Source: CAYGZL01 sp964354345
GTDB lineage: Bacteria > Chloroflexota > Anaerolineae > Anaerolineales > UBA4823
DNA length: 64,000 bases
Direction of reading: 5' to 3'
Assembly (NCBI GenBank): GCA_964354345.1
Contig: CAYGZL010000032.1
Coordinates: 136,479-200,478 of the forward strand
Part shown: positions 48,449 through 57,377 of the stretch, piece after piece
How the letters are laid out: every line of letters starts with the position of its first letter
Position numbering within the stretch: position 1 is the stretch's first letter
Notes under the pieces: model-generated
Told to the model about the DNA's origin: nothing
What the model saw: the letters and a program-made list of their open reading frames with translations, nothing else
Database searches by the model: none
Position numbers and translations under genes: made by a program

Positions 48449-50164
48449 ATGTCCCGCAGACCTTTATATCTTCTGGTAGCGGTTTTTATGGTTCTGAGTA
48501 TTGTTTTGAGCGCCTGTGGTACAGGCGCGCAGCAACCCACCGTTGAACCAACCGCTGAACCAACCGCACCGCCCAAGCCTACCGTTGCTCCCACCTACAC
48601 GACAATGAAGGTTGAGGCGCCAGATTGTAACTATGGCGGTAATTTGAAGGCGATCGAATCGACCGATGAGTTCACCGTCAAGTTCACTTTCTGCAAACCC
48701 GACCCCGCTTTCCTGCCGAAGGTTGCTTCTGTGGAAGCATTTAACATTTATGATGCTGATTACCTTAAATCAATCGGCGGCGATGCAACCAAGATGAATG
48801 ACAACCCAATCGGCTCAGGTCCTTACATGGTCAAGGAATGGGTGCGTGGTGATCATATCACTTTTGTCCCCAACCCCAACTATTATGGCGAAAAGCCGGC
48901 GAACAAGACTTTCATCTTGAAATGGAATAAAGAAGCCGCATCTCGTTTGCTCGATCTACAAGCGGGCAACATCAGTGGTGTTGCTGAAGTTACCGCGGAT
49001 GATATTGCCACGATTAATGCGGATGCAAACCTGAAGCTTTATCCCCGTAAGATCAATAACTTCCTCTACCTGGGCGTTAACAACACCAAGCCGCCCTTTG
49101 ATAACGAGAAAGTCCGTCAGGCATTCGCCATGGCGATTGACAAGCAACGCATTATCGACAACTTCTACGCACCAGGATCGGTCGCCGCGACTCAGTTTGT
49201 TCCGCCGGGTGTTAAACCAGGCTTTACGGATGGCTACCAGGGCACCAAGTTCGATGCAGCGACAGCCAAGCAAATGCTAACCGATGCTGGCTTTGACTTC
49301 AATCAGGAATATGTTTTATCCTACGCCGAGCGCACTCGGCCCTACTTCCCACAGCCGACCAAGATCGCCCAAGATGTCCAGGCTCAACTGGCCGAAATTG
49401 GCATCAAGATCAAGCTGGAAATGCAAGAATGGGCTGCTTACCTGCCAGACACACGCGACGGCAAAAAAACCCTCTTCTTCCTGGGTTGGAGTGAAGACTA
49501 TCCTGACGCGACTAACTGGTACGATGTTTTCTTAACTGGTTCCAGCCAAAGTTTCGGGAATGCTTTCCCAGATATCGTGGAATTGATTCAAAAGGCTGCT
49601 ACACTTGGCGATCCAGTCGAGCGCCAGAAGCTTTACGACCAGGTCAACAAGCTGTACGATCAGCATGTTCCAACGATCGTCCTGGCGCATGGCACAACCA
49701 ACCTGGCTTTCCTGGCCTCGGTAAAGAACGTTGTCCTCGGTCCTTACAACGAGAACTTCCCGCAGATGGTACCGGATGACGGCACCCTCGTTTTCTCCCA
49801 GGACGGCGAGCCGGTTTCGTTGGATTGCGCTGATGAAACCGACGGCAACTCCTTCCGCGCTTGCAAGCAAGTTTTTAGCAAGCTGTATGACTTTGAGTGG
49901 GGTTCTTCATCTCTCAAGCCTGACCTGGCTGAAAAATGTGTTGGCAATAGCGATGCCACCCAATGGACCTGCACTCTCCGTAAGGGTGTCAAGTTCTCGA
50001 ACGGTGCTGCACTGGACGCGAATGATGTTGTCACCACCTTTGCCCTTGGTTGGGATGCCACGAATCCGCTTCGTAAAGGTAATTCGGGCGCGTTCCAATA
50101 CTTCAAGGACTTCTTCGGACCTAAGGCTCTCAATCAACCGCCTGAACCAACTCCAACCCCCTGA
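48449..50164 (+). CDS. ABC transporter substrate-binding lipoprotein (SBP family 5), circularly permuted
   Basis: 571 residues. Lipoprotein signal ending LSAC (Cys23), Pro/Thr linker to about 50. The mature part begins at IESTDEFTVKFTFCKPDPAF, which in DppA/OppA-type proteins is about 120 residues in. It runs through NPIGSGPYMVKEW, NNTKPPFDNEKVRQAFAMAIDK and LFFLGWSEDYPD to the usual C-terminus near residue 440. The standard N-terminal part then follows: GTLVFSQDGEPVSLDCADET, LKPDLAEKC, WTCTLRKGVKFSNGAALDANDVV. Thus the fold is complete but rotated. It binds peptides or related solutes outside the cell and feeds the two permeases downstream. At least six Cys suggest disulfides. Confidence 0.88.
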   Translation: MSRRPLYLLVAVFMVLSIVLSACGTGAQQPTVEPTAEPTAPPKPTVAPTYTTMKVEAPDCNYGGNLKAIESTDEFTVKFTFCKPDPAFLPKVASVEAFNIYDADYLKSIGGDATKMNDNPIGSGPYMVKEWVRGDHITFVPNPNYYGEKPANKTFILKWNKEAASRLLDLQAGNISGVAEVTADDIATINADANLKLYPRKINNFLYLGVNNTKPPFDNEKVRQAFAMAIDKQRIIDNFYAPGSVAATQFVPPGVKPGFTDGYQGTKFDAATAKQMLTDAGFDFNQEYVLSYAERTRPYFPQPTKIAQDVQAQLAEIGIKIKLEMQEWAAYLPDTRDGKKTLFFLGWSEDYPDATNWYDVFLTGSSQSFGNAFPDIVELIQKAATLGDPVERQKLYDQVNKLYDQHVPTIVLAHGTTNLAFLASVKNVVLGPYNENFPQMVPDDGTLVFSQDGEPVSLDCADETDGNSFRACKQVFSKLYDFEWGSSSLKPDLAEKCVGNSDATQWTCTLRKGVKFSNGAALDANDVVTTFALGWDATNPLRKGNSGAFQYFKDFFGPKALNQPPEPTPTP

Positions 50165-50185
50165 GTAATTTGTTATAAGTAACAT

Positions 50186-50215
50186 CGGATGGGGCATCCA
50201 AAGATGCCCCATCCG
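50186..50215 (+). other. 13-bp stem-loop between binding protein and permease genes
   Basis: CGGATGGGGCATC and GATGCCCCATCCG are perfectly complementary around a CAAA loop, starting 22 bases after the binding-protein stop. No U-tract follows, so it most likely protects the upstream mRNA 3' end or attenuates the operon, allowing more binding protein than permease. Confidence 0.65.
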
Positions 50216-50250
50216 GCTTAAAATCCGGCTAATATCTACTCTTTTTCGCT

Positions 50251-51327
50251 ATGATTCAATTTATCGTTCGCCGATTGCTTTTGCTTTTCCCGGTTCTCCT
50301 AGGTATATTGCTGGTCACCTTCACGATCACGCGCCTGGTCCCTGGGAATCCCTGCTATGTGATGTTGGGTGAACGCGCCAATGCCGCCACCTGCGATGAA
50401 TTCATGAAGCGCTATGGCCTGGATAAAAGTATGCCGGAGCAGTTTGGCAGGTTTATCCTAAACTTGCTTACAGGCGATTTCGGTACCTCGATTAAAGACA
50501 GACGACCAATCACCACGATTATCGCCGAACGTTTGCCAATGACGATCGAACTGACCATCCTGGCGATGATCTTTGCTTCGATTTTTGGCGTCCTCCTGGG
50601 CGTCGTCTCAGCCCTCAACCGGAACAGCATTGTTGATACCCTGACGATGATCGGTGCAAATATTGGGGTAAGTATGCCGGTGTTCTGGCTGGGTCTTCTT
50701 TTAGCCTATGTTTTCGCCCTGCTTCTAAAAGGTACACCTTTAGCCTTGCCACCCAGCAGCCGATTGTCAGCAGGGATGTCCTTAGTGCCCTTGGATCTGG
50801 CTTGGGGTCTTCAGGATATTACTGGCATTGGAAAATTCTTACTCCAACTTACTTCCAACTCGGCCATTCTAAATGGTTTGTTAACCGGTAATTTCGCCCT
50901 GGTCGGAGACGCACTGAGACACCTGATCTTGCCTGCATTGGCTGTCGGTACAATTTCACTCTCGGTGATTGCCCGTATGACACGCTCGAGCTTGTTGGAT
51001 GTGTTAGGTCAGGACTTTATCCGTACCGCCCGGGCAAAAGGTCTGAAATATTCAACTGTAATCTCGCGCCATGCTCTACGGAATGCCTTGATCCCAATTG
51101 TCACAATTATTGGTATTCAAACAGGCGGGTTGCTATCTGGAGCAGTTCTGACTGAAACGATTTTTTCGCTCCCAGGTGTCGGTTCGCGCATGGTTGAGGC
51201 GATCTTGAGCCGTGATTATCCGGTCGTGCAGGGCTTTGCCGTTGTCATCGCTTTGATCTTCGTCTTCACCAACCTCATTGTGGATGTCTCCTATGCCTAC
51301 CTTGATCCGCGCATCAGGCTTAAATAG
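50251..51327 (+). CDS. peptide/oligopeptide ABC transporter permease (DppB/OppB type)
   Basis: 358-residue inner-membrane permease with six hydrophobic helices. MIQFIVRRLLLLFPVLLGILLVTFTITRLVPGNPC is the standard OppB N-terminus. The EAA loop that contacts the ATPase is seen in GQDFIRTARAKGLKYSTVISRHALRNALIPIVTIIG. ALPPSSRL (about 165) sits in the long extracytoplasmic loop. Its partner permease starts 3 bases later. The ATP-binding subunits are not encoded in the window. Confidence 0.92.
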   Translation: MIQFIVRRLLLLFPVLLGILLVTFTITRLVPGNPCYVMLGERANAATCDEFMKRYGLDKSMPEQFGRFILNLLTGDFGTSIKDRRPITTIIAERLPMTIELTILAMIFASIFGVLLGVVSALNRNSIVDTLTMIGANIGVSMPVFWLGLLLAYVFALLLKGTPLALPPSSRLSAGMSLVPLDLAWGLQDITGIGKFLLQLTSNSAILNGLLTGNFALVGDALRHLILPALAVGTISLSVIARMTRSSLLDVLGQDFIRTARAKGLKYSTVISRHALRNALIPIVTIIGIQTGGLLSGAVLTETIFSLPGVGSRMVEAILSRDYPVVQGFAVVIALIFVFTNLIVDVSYAYLDPRIRLK

Positions 51328-51330
51328 TCT

Positions 51331-52269
51331 ATGACTGCTACAACCACCACGCCCGAACTAATATCTGAGCCCATCACACTGCGCGGTAACCCATCCACAC
51401 AATCGCTGCGTCGCTTTCTCCACCATCGCTCAGCTCAATTAGGCATGTTCTTGTTGGGAATCCTTTTACTCTGTGCAATTTTCGCCGAACAAATTGCACC
51501 CTTCGATCCCATCATTCCTTTGAAAGGCGTCAAACGCCGTGATACTCCATGTATTCATTTTTTGGGTTGCCCCATAGAAAAATCCCAGCATTTAATGGGA
51601 ATTGATGGCAACAACCGCGATTTATTTTCTCGGGTTATCTTTGGCGCACGATTATCTCTGCAAATCGGCATTTCAACCATCACCTTTGCCATCATCGTCG
51701 GTGGTTTGTTGGGAGCCATTGCGGGTTTTGTCGGTGGGTGGTTGGACGATCTGATCATGCGCTCCCTGGACGTATTAATGGCTTTCCCCAGCCTGTTGTT
51801 GGCAATCGCCATTGTAGCTGTATTGGGACCAGGGTTAATTAATGCTTTGTTAGCCATAGCTATTATAGAAATCCCCATCTACGCCCGTGTGGTACGCGCC
51901 AGTGTCTTATCCGTTAAAGAGTTGGATTTCGTCATGGCTTCACGTGCCTTAGGCGCGTCGAACTTTAGCATCTTGTTCAACCGCATTCTCCCTAACTCCC
52001 TGACTCCCCTGATCGTTCAGGGGACGTTGGGCATCGCCACCGCTATCTTGAGCGCCGCAGCATTAAGCTTTCTGGGATTAGGGGCGGAATTTCCGACTCC
52101 GGAATGGGGACTGATGCTCGGTGAGGAACGCAACAGTGTATTCAATGCCCCCCATCTAGTTTTCTTTCCTGGATTGGCCATTATGGTGACCGTGCTATCT
52201 TTCAACTTAATTGGTGATGGCCTGCGCGACGCACTCGATCCCCGCCTCTCAGGGCTAAAAGTCAGTTAA
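51331..52269 (+). CDS. peptide/oligopeptide ABC transporter permease (DppC/OppC type)
   Basis: 312 residues. SLRRFLHHRSAQLGMFLLGILLLCAIFAEQIAPFDP is the OppC-like N-terminus, HLMGIDGNNRDLFSRVIFGARLSLQIG the next block, and ELDFVMASRALGASNFSILFNRILPNSLTPLIVQGTLGIATAILSAAALSFLGLG contains the EAA loop. Together with the upstream permease it forms the membrane channel of the importer. A terminator follows 27 bases after the stop, so no ATPase gene is part of the operon; an ATPase shared with other loci must be used. Confidence 0.92.
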   Translation: MTATTTTPELISEPITLRGNPSTQSLRRFLHHRSAQLGMFLLGILLLCAIFAEQIAPFDPIIPLKGVKRRDTPCIHFLGCPIEKSQHLMGIDGNNRDLFSRVIFGARLSLQIGISTITFAIIVGGLLGAIAGFVGGWLDDLIMRSLDVLMAFPSLLLAIAIVAVLGPGLINALLAIAIIEIPIYARVVRASVLSVKELDFVMASRALGASNFSILFNRILPNSLTPLIVQGTLGIATAILSAAALSFLGLGAEFPTPEWGLMLGEERNSVFNAPHLVFFPGLAIMVTVLSFNLIGDGLRDALDPRLSGLKVS

Positions 52270-52296
52270 TTGACTCTCCCAGCACTGTGGTAAAGT

Positions 52297-52330
52297 ATCC
52301 CAGGCTATCCTTCACTGGGATGCTTTTATT
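52297..52330 (+). terminator. terminator of the transporter operon
   Basis: ATCCCAG and CTGGGAT form a stem around an 11-base loop, followed by GCTTTTATT. Confidence 0.75.
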
Positions 52331-52355
52331 ATTGGCTGACCAGGATATACTACCT

Positions 52356-52384
52356 TTGACATTATTCACTGCTGAGGCTACAAT
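52356..52384 (+). promoter_or_regulatory. promoter upstream of coaE
   Basis: Consensus TTGACA, 17 bases, TACAAT. Start near 52391 gives a leader of about 40 bases to the coaE TTG. Confidence 0.7.
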
Positions 52385-52431
52385 TCAGAGTGGCTGGACG
52401 ATCATTAGATCAATAGGCCTCTGGAGGAGAA

Positions 52432-53049
52432 TTGAGCGCCTGGCCAGGTAAATATATTATCGGCTTAACCGGCAATATTGCCACCGGTAAAAGCAGCGTT
52501 CGGAGAATGTTAGAAGAATTGGGCGCCTATGGAATTGATGCAGACGCCGTGGCGCATCGCGCCATGTTGCCAGGCGCGCCAGGTTATCTCGCCGTGATTC
52601 GGGAGTTTGGCAATCAAATCGTTTCCGCAGACCGCCAGATAAACCGGAGACAGCTTGGCCAGATCGTATTTTCCGATCCTGCTGCCCTGGCTCGTCTGGA
52701 GGCGATTATTCACCCACAAGTGACTCGAATTGTGGCACAATTAATCCGGCAGGCTGCCCCGTATGTTATCGTAGTTGAAGCGATCAAGTTGATCGAGTCG
52801 GGGCTTAACAAGAGGTGCGATTCGGTTTGGGTTACGGTTACGCCAATAGAGATCCGATTGGCGAGATTGACGCAATACCGGGGTATGGATATCGCAACAG
52901 CCAGACAGCGCATCGAAGCCCAATCACCTCAGAGGGATAAAGTGGCCCTGGCAGATGTGGTAATTTATAATTCCGGATTACTCGAGGATACGCGAAGACA
53001 GGTAAAAGCAGCTTGGGAGAAATTCGTACCCCATTCAGAAAAAGGTTAA
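52432..53049 (+). CDS. coaE: dephospho-CoA kinase
   Basis: 205 residues from a TTG start with GGAGGAG directly upstream. IIGLTGNIATGKSSVRRMLEELGAYGIDADAVAHRAM contains the P-loop GNIATGKSS and the substrate-binding DADAVAH. LARLEAIIHPQV and VVEAIKLIESGLNKRCDSVWVVT-like segment with IRLARLTQYRGM (lid) complete the CoaE fold. It catalyses the last step of coenzyme A synthesis. First gene of a set that continues with cdaA and the YbbR protein. Confidence 0.93.
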   Translation: MSAWPGKYIIGLTGNIATGKSSVRRMLEELGAYGIDADAVAHRAMLPGAPGYLAVIREFGNQIVSADRQINRRQLGQIVFSDPAALARLEAIIHPQVTRIVAQLIRQAAPYVIVVEAIKLIESGLNKRCDSVWVTVTPIEIRLARLTQYRGMDIATARQRIEAQSPQRDKVALADVVIYNSGLLEDTRRQVKAAWEKFVPHSEKG

Positions 53050-53064
53050 GTCGGAGTTTGCAAA

Positions 53065-53946
53065 GTGCCTGATATTATCAGCAATCTATTGGCAAACCTG
53101 GTGTTTATATTCGAACGCCTGAACTGGTTGAGCATCATCGATCTGGCTCTGGTGACAATTGTTTTTTATGCCATATTGAGGTTGATTCGCGATACCCAGG
53201 CGATGGTGCTTCTGCGGGGTGCGTTCTTCCTCTTAGTGTTAATAAGTTTATTGACTTCGTTGGCCGGGCTGCCTGCTTTCTCGTGGTTAATCCAGACCTC
53301 TTTACCCGCCCTGATTCTGGCGATCCCTGTAATATTTGCGCCTGAAATTCGCCGGGCGCTGGAAAGACTAGGGCGCGCCGGTAACATTTTACCAGTTGAT
53401 AAAGATACCCACGGCGTTCAAGACACCATCCGCGCCGTAGTCACTGCAGCTATCCGCCTTGCAGACCAGCAGCATGGGGCTTTGATTGTGTTACAACGCC
53501 AGGATGTCCTGGATGACTATGTTCGCTCGGGTGTCCAACTTAACGCACAGGTAACGCCAGAGTTGCTCTTACAAGTGTTTTATCCGAATACCCCTTTACA
53601 TGATGGCGCCGTGATCATATCAGGAAACCGTTTGATTGCCGCAGCTTGTGTAATGCCCTTATCCTCAAGTGGTGTTTTATCCGATACCCCGGAGCGGAAA
53701 ATGGGATTACGCCACCGGGCAGCGTTGGGCATCTCGGAAGTAAGCGATGCAGTAGCAGTAGTCGTGTCTGAGGAAACTGGCGCAATCACCGTGGTACACG
53801 GAGGCAGGATGATCCGTCGATTAGACGCTGACCGTCTGGAAAATATCCTGCGCGCCTTTTACCGTCCAACACCAGTCGGCGGTGGACTTACTAACCTGCT
53901 TAACACATTGTTCAAGCGGGAGCCAACGCAGCGGGAGGATCAATAA
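53065..53946 (+). CDS. cdaA: diadenylate cyclase CdaA (c-di-AMP synthase)
   Basis: 293 residues from GTG, with CGGAG upstream. Three N-terminal membrane helices (about 20-95) are followed by the DAC domain with its two signature motifs: LHDGAVIISGNRLIAAACVMPLSSS (DGA) and MGLRHRAALGISEVSDAVAVVVSEETGAITVV (RHR). It converts 2 ATP to c-di-AMP, which controls K+ and osmolyte uptake and cell-wall balance. The adjacent YbbR gene starts at the base following the stop, the conserved cdaA-cdaR arrangement. Confidence 0.95.
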   Translation: MPDIISNLLANLVFIFERLNWLSIIDLALVTIVFYAILRLIRDTQAMVLLRGAFFLLVLISLLTSLAGLPAFSWLIQTSLPALILAIPVIFAPEIRRALERLGRAGNILPVDKDTHGVQDTIRAVVTAAIRLADQQHGALIVLQRQDVLDDYVRSGVQLNAQVTPELLLQVFYPNTPLHDGAVIISGNRLIAAACVMPLSSSGVLSDTPERKMGLRHRAALGISEVSDAVAVVVSEETGAITVVHGGRMIRRLDADRLENILRAFYRPTPVGGGLTNLLNTLFKREPTQREDQ

Positions 53947-55287
53947 ATGAGCTCTTCCTTTCGGAGGCTTTTTCGGAATTTTAGCACATTTTTACTGGCG
54001 TTTATTTTAGCTGCCGCAGTATGGATTACCGCGGTTGTTTCCACAGATCCGAACGAAGAGAATCCTTATCAACCCATTCCACTTGAAGTGGTCGGACAAG
54101 ATTCAAGCCTGGTTCTGATGGGCAGTATCCCTGATCAAGCCCGGATTACGATTAATGCGCCTAAGTCGATCTGGAACCATTTGCTCAATAATCCTGGTCT
54201 ACTCAAAGCCTGGATTGATTTTACGGGCCTGGGTGCCGGGGAACACCTGGTGAAAGTGGAAGTACAGGTCAACGCCAGCCCGCTGCGGGTAAGTCAGGTC
54301 GAACCCAGCGAGATACGTGTTGTGCTCGAACCTCAGGCTACCCATAAGTTTCCCGTTGAATTAAATATTACTGGCGATCCTCCACTCGGTTATAAAAAAG
54401 AAATCCCTTATAGCGATCCCGGTGAAGTTACTATTTCAGGACCTGCCTCCGCCATTGCGAAAGTTGGCCAGGTGCGCGCACAATTCAATATCGCCGGAGC
54501 AAGCCAATCAGTCAACGCCTCGGTTCTGGTAGAAGTTCTGGACAAGAATGGTACAGCAGTAAATAATATTACCGTCCTCCCCCGGTCAGTTACTATCACT
54601 CAACCGATCAGCTTATTAGGAGGCTTTAAGAATGTGGCTGTCAAAGTTGAAACCAAAGGACAAGTTGCCAATGGTTATCGCCTGACTAATTTAACGGTGA
54701 CCCCGCCCACCGTCACGGTTTCATCGACCAATCCCCGCACTGTGAACGAACTCCCTGGTTATATCGAAACGATGCCGGTCGACCTGACCAATTTAACGGA
54801 TGACGTAGAAATTAATGTGAATCTGAATCTACCCAAAGGCGTCACCCTGGTTCGAGAGCCAAGCGTGCTTGTCCAAATCGGAGTAGCTGCGATTGAAGGT
54901 AGCCTGACGATGACTTTGCCAGTTGAAATTTTGGGGTTAGCACCAGGCTTACAGGCGGTTGTCTCTCCAGTTTCTTTGGATGTAATCATCTCCGGTCCAT
55001 TGCCTGTTCTGGATACTTTAAGTCAATCCAGCTTCAGGATTGTGGTTGATTTAACCGGTTTGGAGTTAGGGACACACCAGGTGAAACCGGTAATTGACCT
55101 GGCGCCAGATAAAGTCAGCGTGCAAACACTGCTACCCGATACGATTGAGGTCAATATATTGCCAGCCCCCACAGCAACGCCTACCTCGACGCCGGTCGCT
55201 ACATCAACTCAAACCCCCACAGCAACGCGGGCACCAATCCTACCAACACACCCTCGGGCCACGCCTACACCAACCCGTAAACCATAA
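53947..55287 (+). CDS. cdaR: YbbR-domain protein (CdaR-like regulator of CdaA)
   Basis: 446 residues. An N-terminal membrane helix (about 12-33) is followed by four repeats of the YbbR domain, for example IPLEVVGQDSSLVLMGSIPDQARITINAP, FPVELNITGDPPLGYKKEIPYSDPGEVTISGPASAIAKVGQVRA and NVAVKVETKGQVANGYRLTNLTVTPPTVTVSS. The C-terminus is a Pro/Thr-rich tail of about 35 residues. In Firmicutes CdaR modulates CdaA from outside the membrane. The start codon abuts the cdaA stop, supporting a complex. Confidence 0.9.
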   Translation: MSSSFRRLFRNFSTFLLAFILAAAVWITAVVSTDPNEENPYQPIPLEVVGQDSSLVLMGSIPDQARITINAPKSIWNHLLNNPGLLKAWIDFTGLGAGEHLVKVEVQVNASPLRVSQVEPSEIRVVLEPQATHKFPVELNITGDPPLGYKKEIPYSDPGEVTISGPASAIAKVGQVRAQFNIAGASQSVNASVLVEVLDKNGTAVNNITVLPRSVTITQPISLLGGFKNVAVKVETKGQVANGYRLTNLTVTPPTVTVSSTNPRTVNELPGYIETMPVDLTNLTDDVEINVNLNLPKGVTLVREPSVLVQIGVAAIEGSLTMTLPVEILGLAPGLQAVVSPVSLDVIISGPLPVLDTLSQSSFRIVVDLTGLELGTHQVKPVIDLAPDKVSVQTLLPDTIEVNILPAPTATPTSTPVATSTQTPTATRAPILPTHPRATPTPTRKP

Positions 55288-55296
55288 GGTAATTCA

Positions 55297-56670
55297 ATGT
55301 CAAAACCTGTTGTCGCCCTGGTCGGGCGCCCGAATGTGGGTAAAAGCACTTTATTCAACCGCCTGGCGGAAGAACGCCTGGCCGTGGTCGATGATATTCC
55401 TGGCACGACTCGCGATCGCCTGGTAACCGAGGCGGAGTGGGCAGGCGTTGCTTTTGATATCGTAGACACGGGAGGTATTGATCCAACCGAAACCAGTCCA
55501 GGCCGGTCAAAAAAGCCCCTGTCGGTCGGTTCGGCGGATTATATTAATCAAATTCGTGCTCAAGCCGAAATTGCGATCCGCGAGGCAGATGCGGTGCTTT
55601 TTATTGTCGACGCCGATGCTGGAATCACGCCAGCTGATCGCGAAGTAGCCCAGATCTTACGCCGTAACCAGCACATGCGCGAGGGGAAGCTTTACCCACC
55701 AGTGTTATTGGTGGTCAATAAGGCAGATAGTGAGAATAGGAGGGCTCGGGCTGTTGAATTTTTCGAGTTAGGTATGGGAGATCCTTACCCTATCTCCGCA
55801 GTGCATGGCACAGGGACTGGCGATATGCTAGATGATCTTATCGAGCTATTCCCCAAAGTAGAGGAGGACGAGACCGACGAGTCGGTTAAAATAGCCATCG
55901 TTGGAAAACCAAATGTAGGAAAATCCAGCTTGCTCAACCGGATCCTGGGTGAGGAGCGTGCCATCGTCAGCCCTATCCCCGGTACTACGCGCGATGCCAT
56001 TGACACTCCAATGGAGTATGCTGGAATACCGCTGACATTAATTGATACAGCCGGCATCCGCAAACGCGGAAAAATTGAGCCAGGAGTGGAAAAATATAGT
56101 GTTTTACGCTCACTGCGCGCCATCGAACGCGCAGATGTAGCCTTGTTGGTCATTGATGCCACCAGTGGTGTGACTGCCCAGGACACCCACATCGCGGGCT
56201 TTATCCTGGACTCCTGGAAAAGCACAGTAGTGGTCGTGAATAAATGGGACGCCATCGAAAAAGACTCTTACACGATGGATAATTTCACGCAACACATTCG
56301 GCACGAGCTTAATTTTATGGATTATGTGCCGGTATTGTTCATTTCTGCGAAAACAGGGCAGCGCGTGGAGCGGGTGCTACCAACAGCTTTACAGGTGCAA
56401 GAAGAACGACTGGTTCGTCTCTCAACCTCTCAATTAAACCAGGTGTTGCAAAAATCACAAGACGAACACCCGGCGCCTTCGCACGCCGGCCGGCAGTTAC
56501 GTATTTACTATGGTACACAGGTGCGCAGTGACCCACCCACCTTCTTGCTTTATGTAAATGAGCCAGAATTGGCCCACTTTAGTTATTTGCGCTATTTAGA
56601 GAACCGATTACGAGAGGTTTATCCATTCATGGGAACCCCTATCCGGCTGGTGATGCGATCCCGTCGCTGA
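55297..56670 (+). CDS. der: GTPase Der (EngA)
   Basis: 457 residues with two consecutive G domains and a C-terminal KH-like domain. First: ALVGRPNVGKSTLFNRLAEE, DDIPGTTRDR, DTGG, NKAD. Second: IAIVGKPNVGKSSLLNRILGEE, SPIPGTTRDAIDT, DTAG, NKWD. The KH-like part includes PSHAGRQLRIYYGTQVRSDPPTFLLYVNEP. Der assists late maturation of the 50S subunit. It is 9 bases after the YbbR gene, so likely on the same message. Confidence 0.96.
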   Translation: MSKPVVALVGRPNVGKSTLFNRLAEERLAVVDDIPGTTRDRLVTEAEWAGVAFDIVDTGGIDPTETSPGRSKKPLSVGSADYINQIRAQAEIAIREADAVLFIVDADAGITPADREVAQILRRNQHMREGKLYPPVLLVVNKADSENRRARAVEFFELGMGDPYPISAVHGTGTGDMLDDLIELFPKVEEDETDESVKIAIVGKPNVGKSSLLNRILGEERAIVSPIPGTTRDAIDTPMEYAGIPLTLIDTAGIRKRGKIEPGVEKYSVLRSLRAIERADVALLVIDATSGVTAQDTHIAGFILDSWKSTVVVVNKWDAIEKDSYTMDNFTQHIRHELNFMDYVPVLFISAKTGQRVERVLPTALQVQEERLVRLSTSQLNQVLQKSQDEHPAPSHAGRQLRIYYGTQVRSDPPTFLLYVNEPELAHFSYLRYLENRLREVYPFMGTPIRLVMRSRR

Positions 56671-56713
56671 GGCCTGGATTGCTTTTTTGGATGAGTCCAC
56701 TCTCATCTGACCC

Positions 56714-56742
56714 TTGCCCCTGCTCCTAAGCGGTTTTATAAT
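56714..56742 (+). promoter_or_regulatory. promoter of lepB
   Basis: TTGCCC, 17 bases, perfect TATAAT; start near 56749, leader about 25 bases with GGAG before the GTG. Confidence 0.65.
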
Positions 56743-56774
56743 CCTTCTGGCTTTACCGCAGATAGGAGACGATA

Positions 56775-57365
56775 GTGGAAACTCTTCAAACTGAGATAAT
56801 TCCAGAACCCGAAATCCCCGAGAAGAAGTATGCTGGGATATTCCGGTTCATTCTGGATATCGTAGAAACCTTGATCCTGGCAACAGTGCTGTTTTTAGGA
56901 ATCAACGCCATATCGGCGCGGATTCGGGTGGATGGCTTTAGTATGGAACCCACCCTGCATAACGGAGAATTTGTCATTGTCAATAAATTGGCATACAAGT
57001 TGGGTAGCCCAAAAATTGGTGACGTGGTTGTCTTTCGTTACCCGCGCGATCCTTCCCAGGAGTATATCAAACGGGTGATTGGCCTGTCGGGCGATGATGT
57101 GAGTATCACCGGTGGACAGGTGTATGTAAATGGGAACCCCATTGAAGAACCCTATATCGCTGCTCAGCCAGCCTATCATAGCACCTGGAAGGTACCCGAA
57201 GGTTCTTTATTTGTGCTGGGAGACAACCGCAACAACTCTTCCGACTCTCATACTTGGGGCCCGCTACCGGAAGATGATGTGATTGGAAAAGCCATTCTCG
57301 TCTACTGGCCTCCACAAGAGTGGGGAACTATCAACCACACTACAAGCGTCCAGGCAGCCCCTTAG
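56775..57365 (+). CDS. lepB: signal peptidase I
   Basis: 196 residues from a GTG start. One N-terminal membrane helix (about 22-45) places the catalytic domain outside. RVDGFSMEPTLHNGEFVIVNKLAY has the nucleophilic Ser (about 57), GDVVVFRYPRDPSQEYIKRVIGLSGD the general-base Lys (about 97), and VLGDNRNNSSDSHTWGPLPEDDVIGKAILVYWP the GDNR..SxDSR box. It removes Sec signal peptides. It is followed 12 bases later by deoC. Confidence 0.95.
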   Translation: METLQTEIIPEPEIPEKKYAGIFRFILDIVETLILATVLFLGINAISARIRVDGFSMEPTLHNGEFVIVNKLAYKLGSPKIGDVVVFRYPRDPSQEYIKRVIGLSGDDVSITGGQVYVNGNPIEEPYIAAQPAYHSTWKVPEGSLFVLGDNRNNSSDSHTWGPLPEDDVIGKAILVYWPPQEWGTINHTTSVQAAP

Positions 57366-57377
57366 AGGGAACTCCCA

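Noticed and set aside
55785..56255. 156-codon minus-strand open frame inside der
   Set aside because: Antisense to the highly conserved second G domain of Der; low-complexity Ser/Arg-rich translation.
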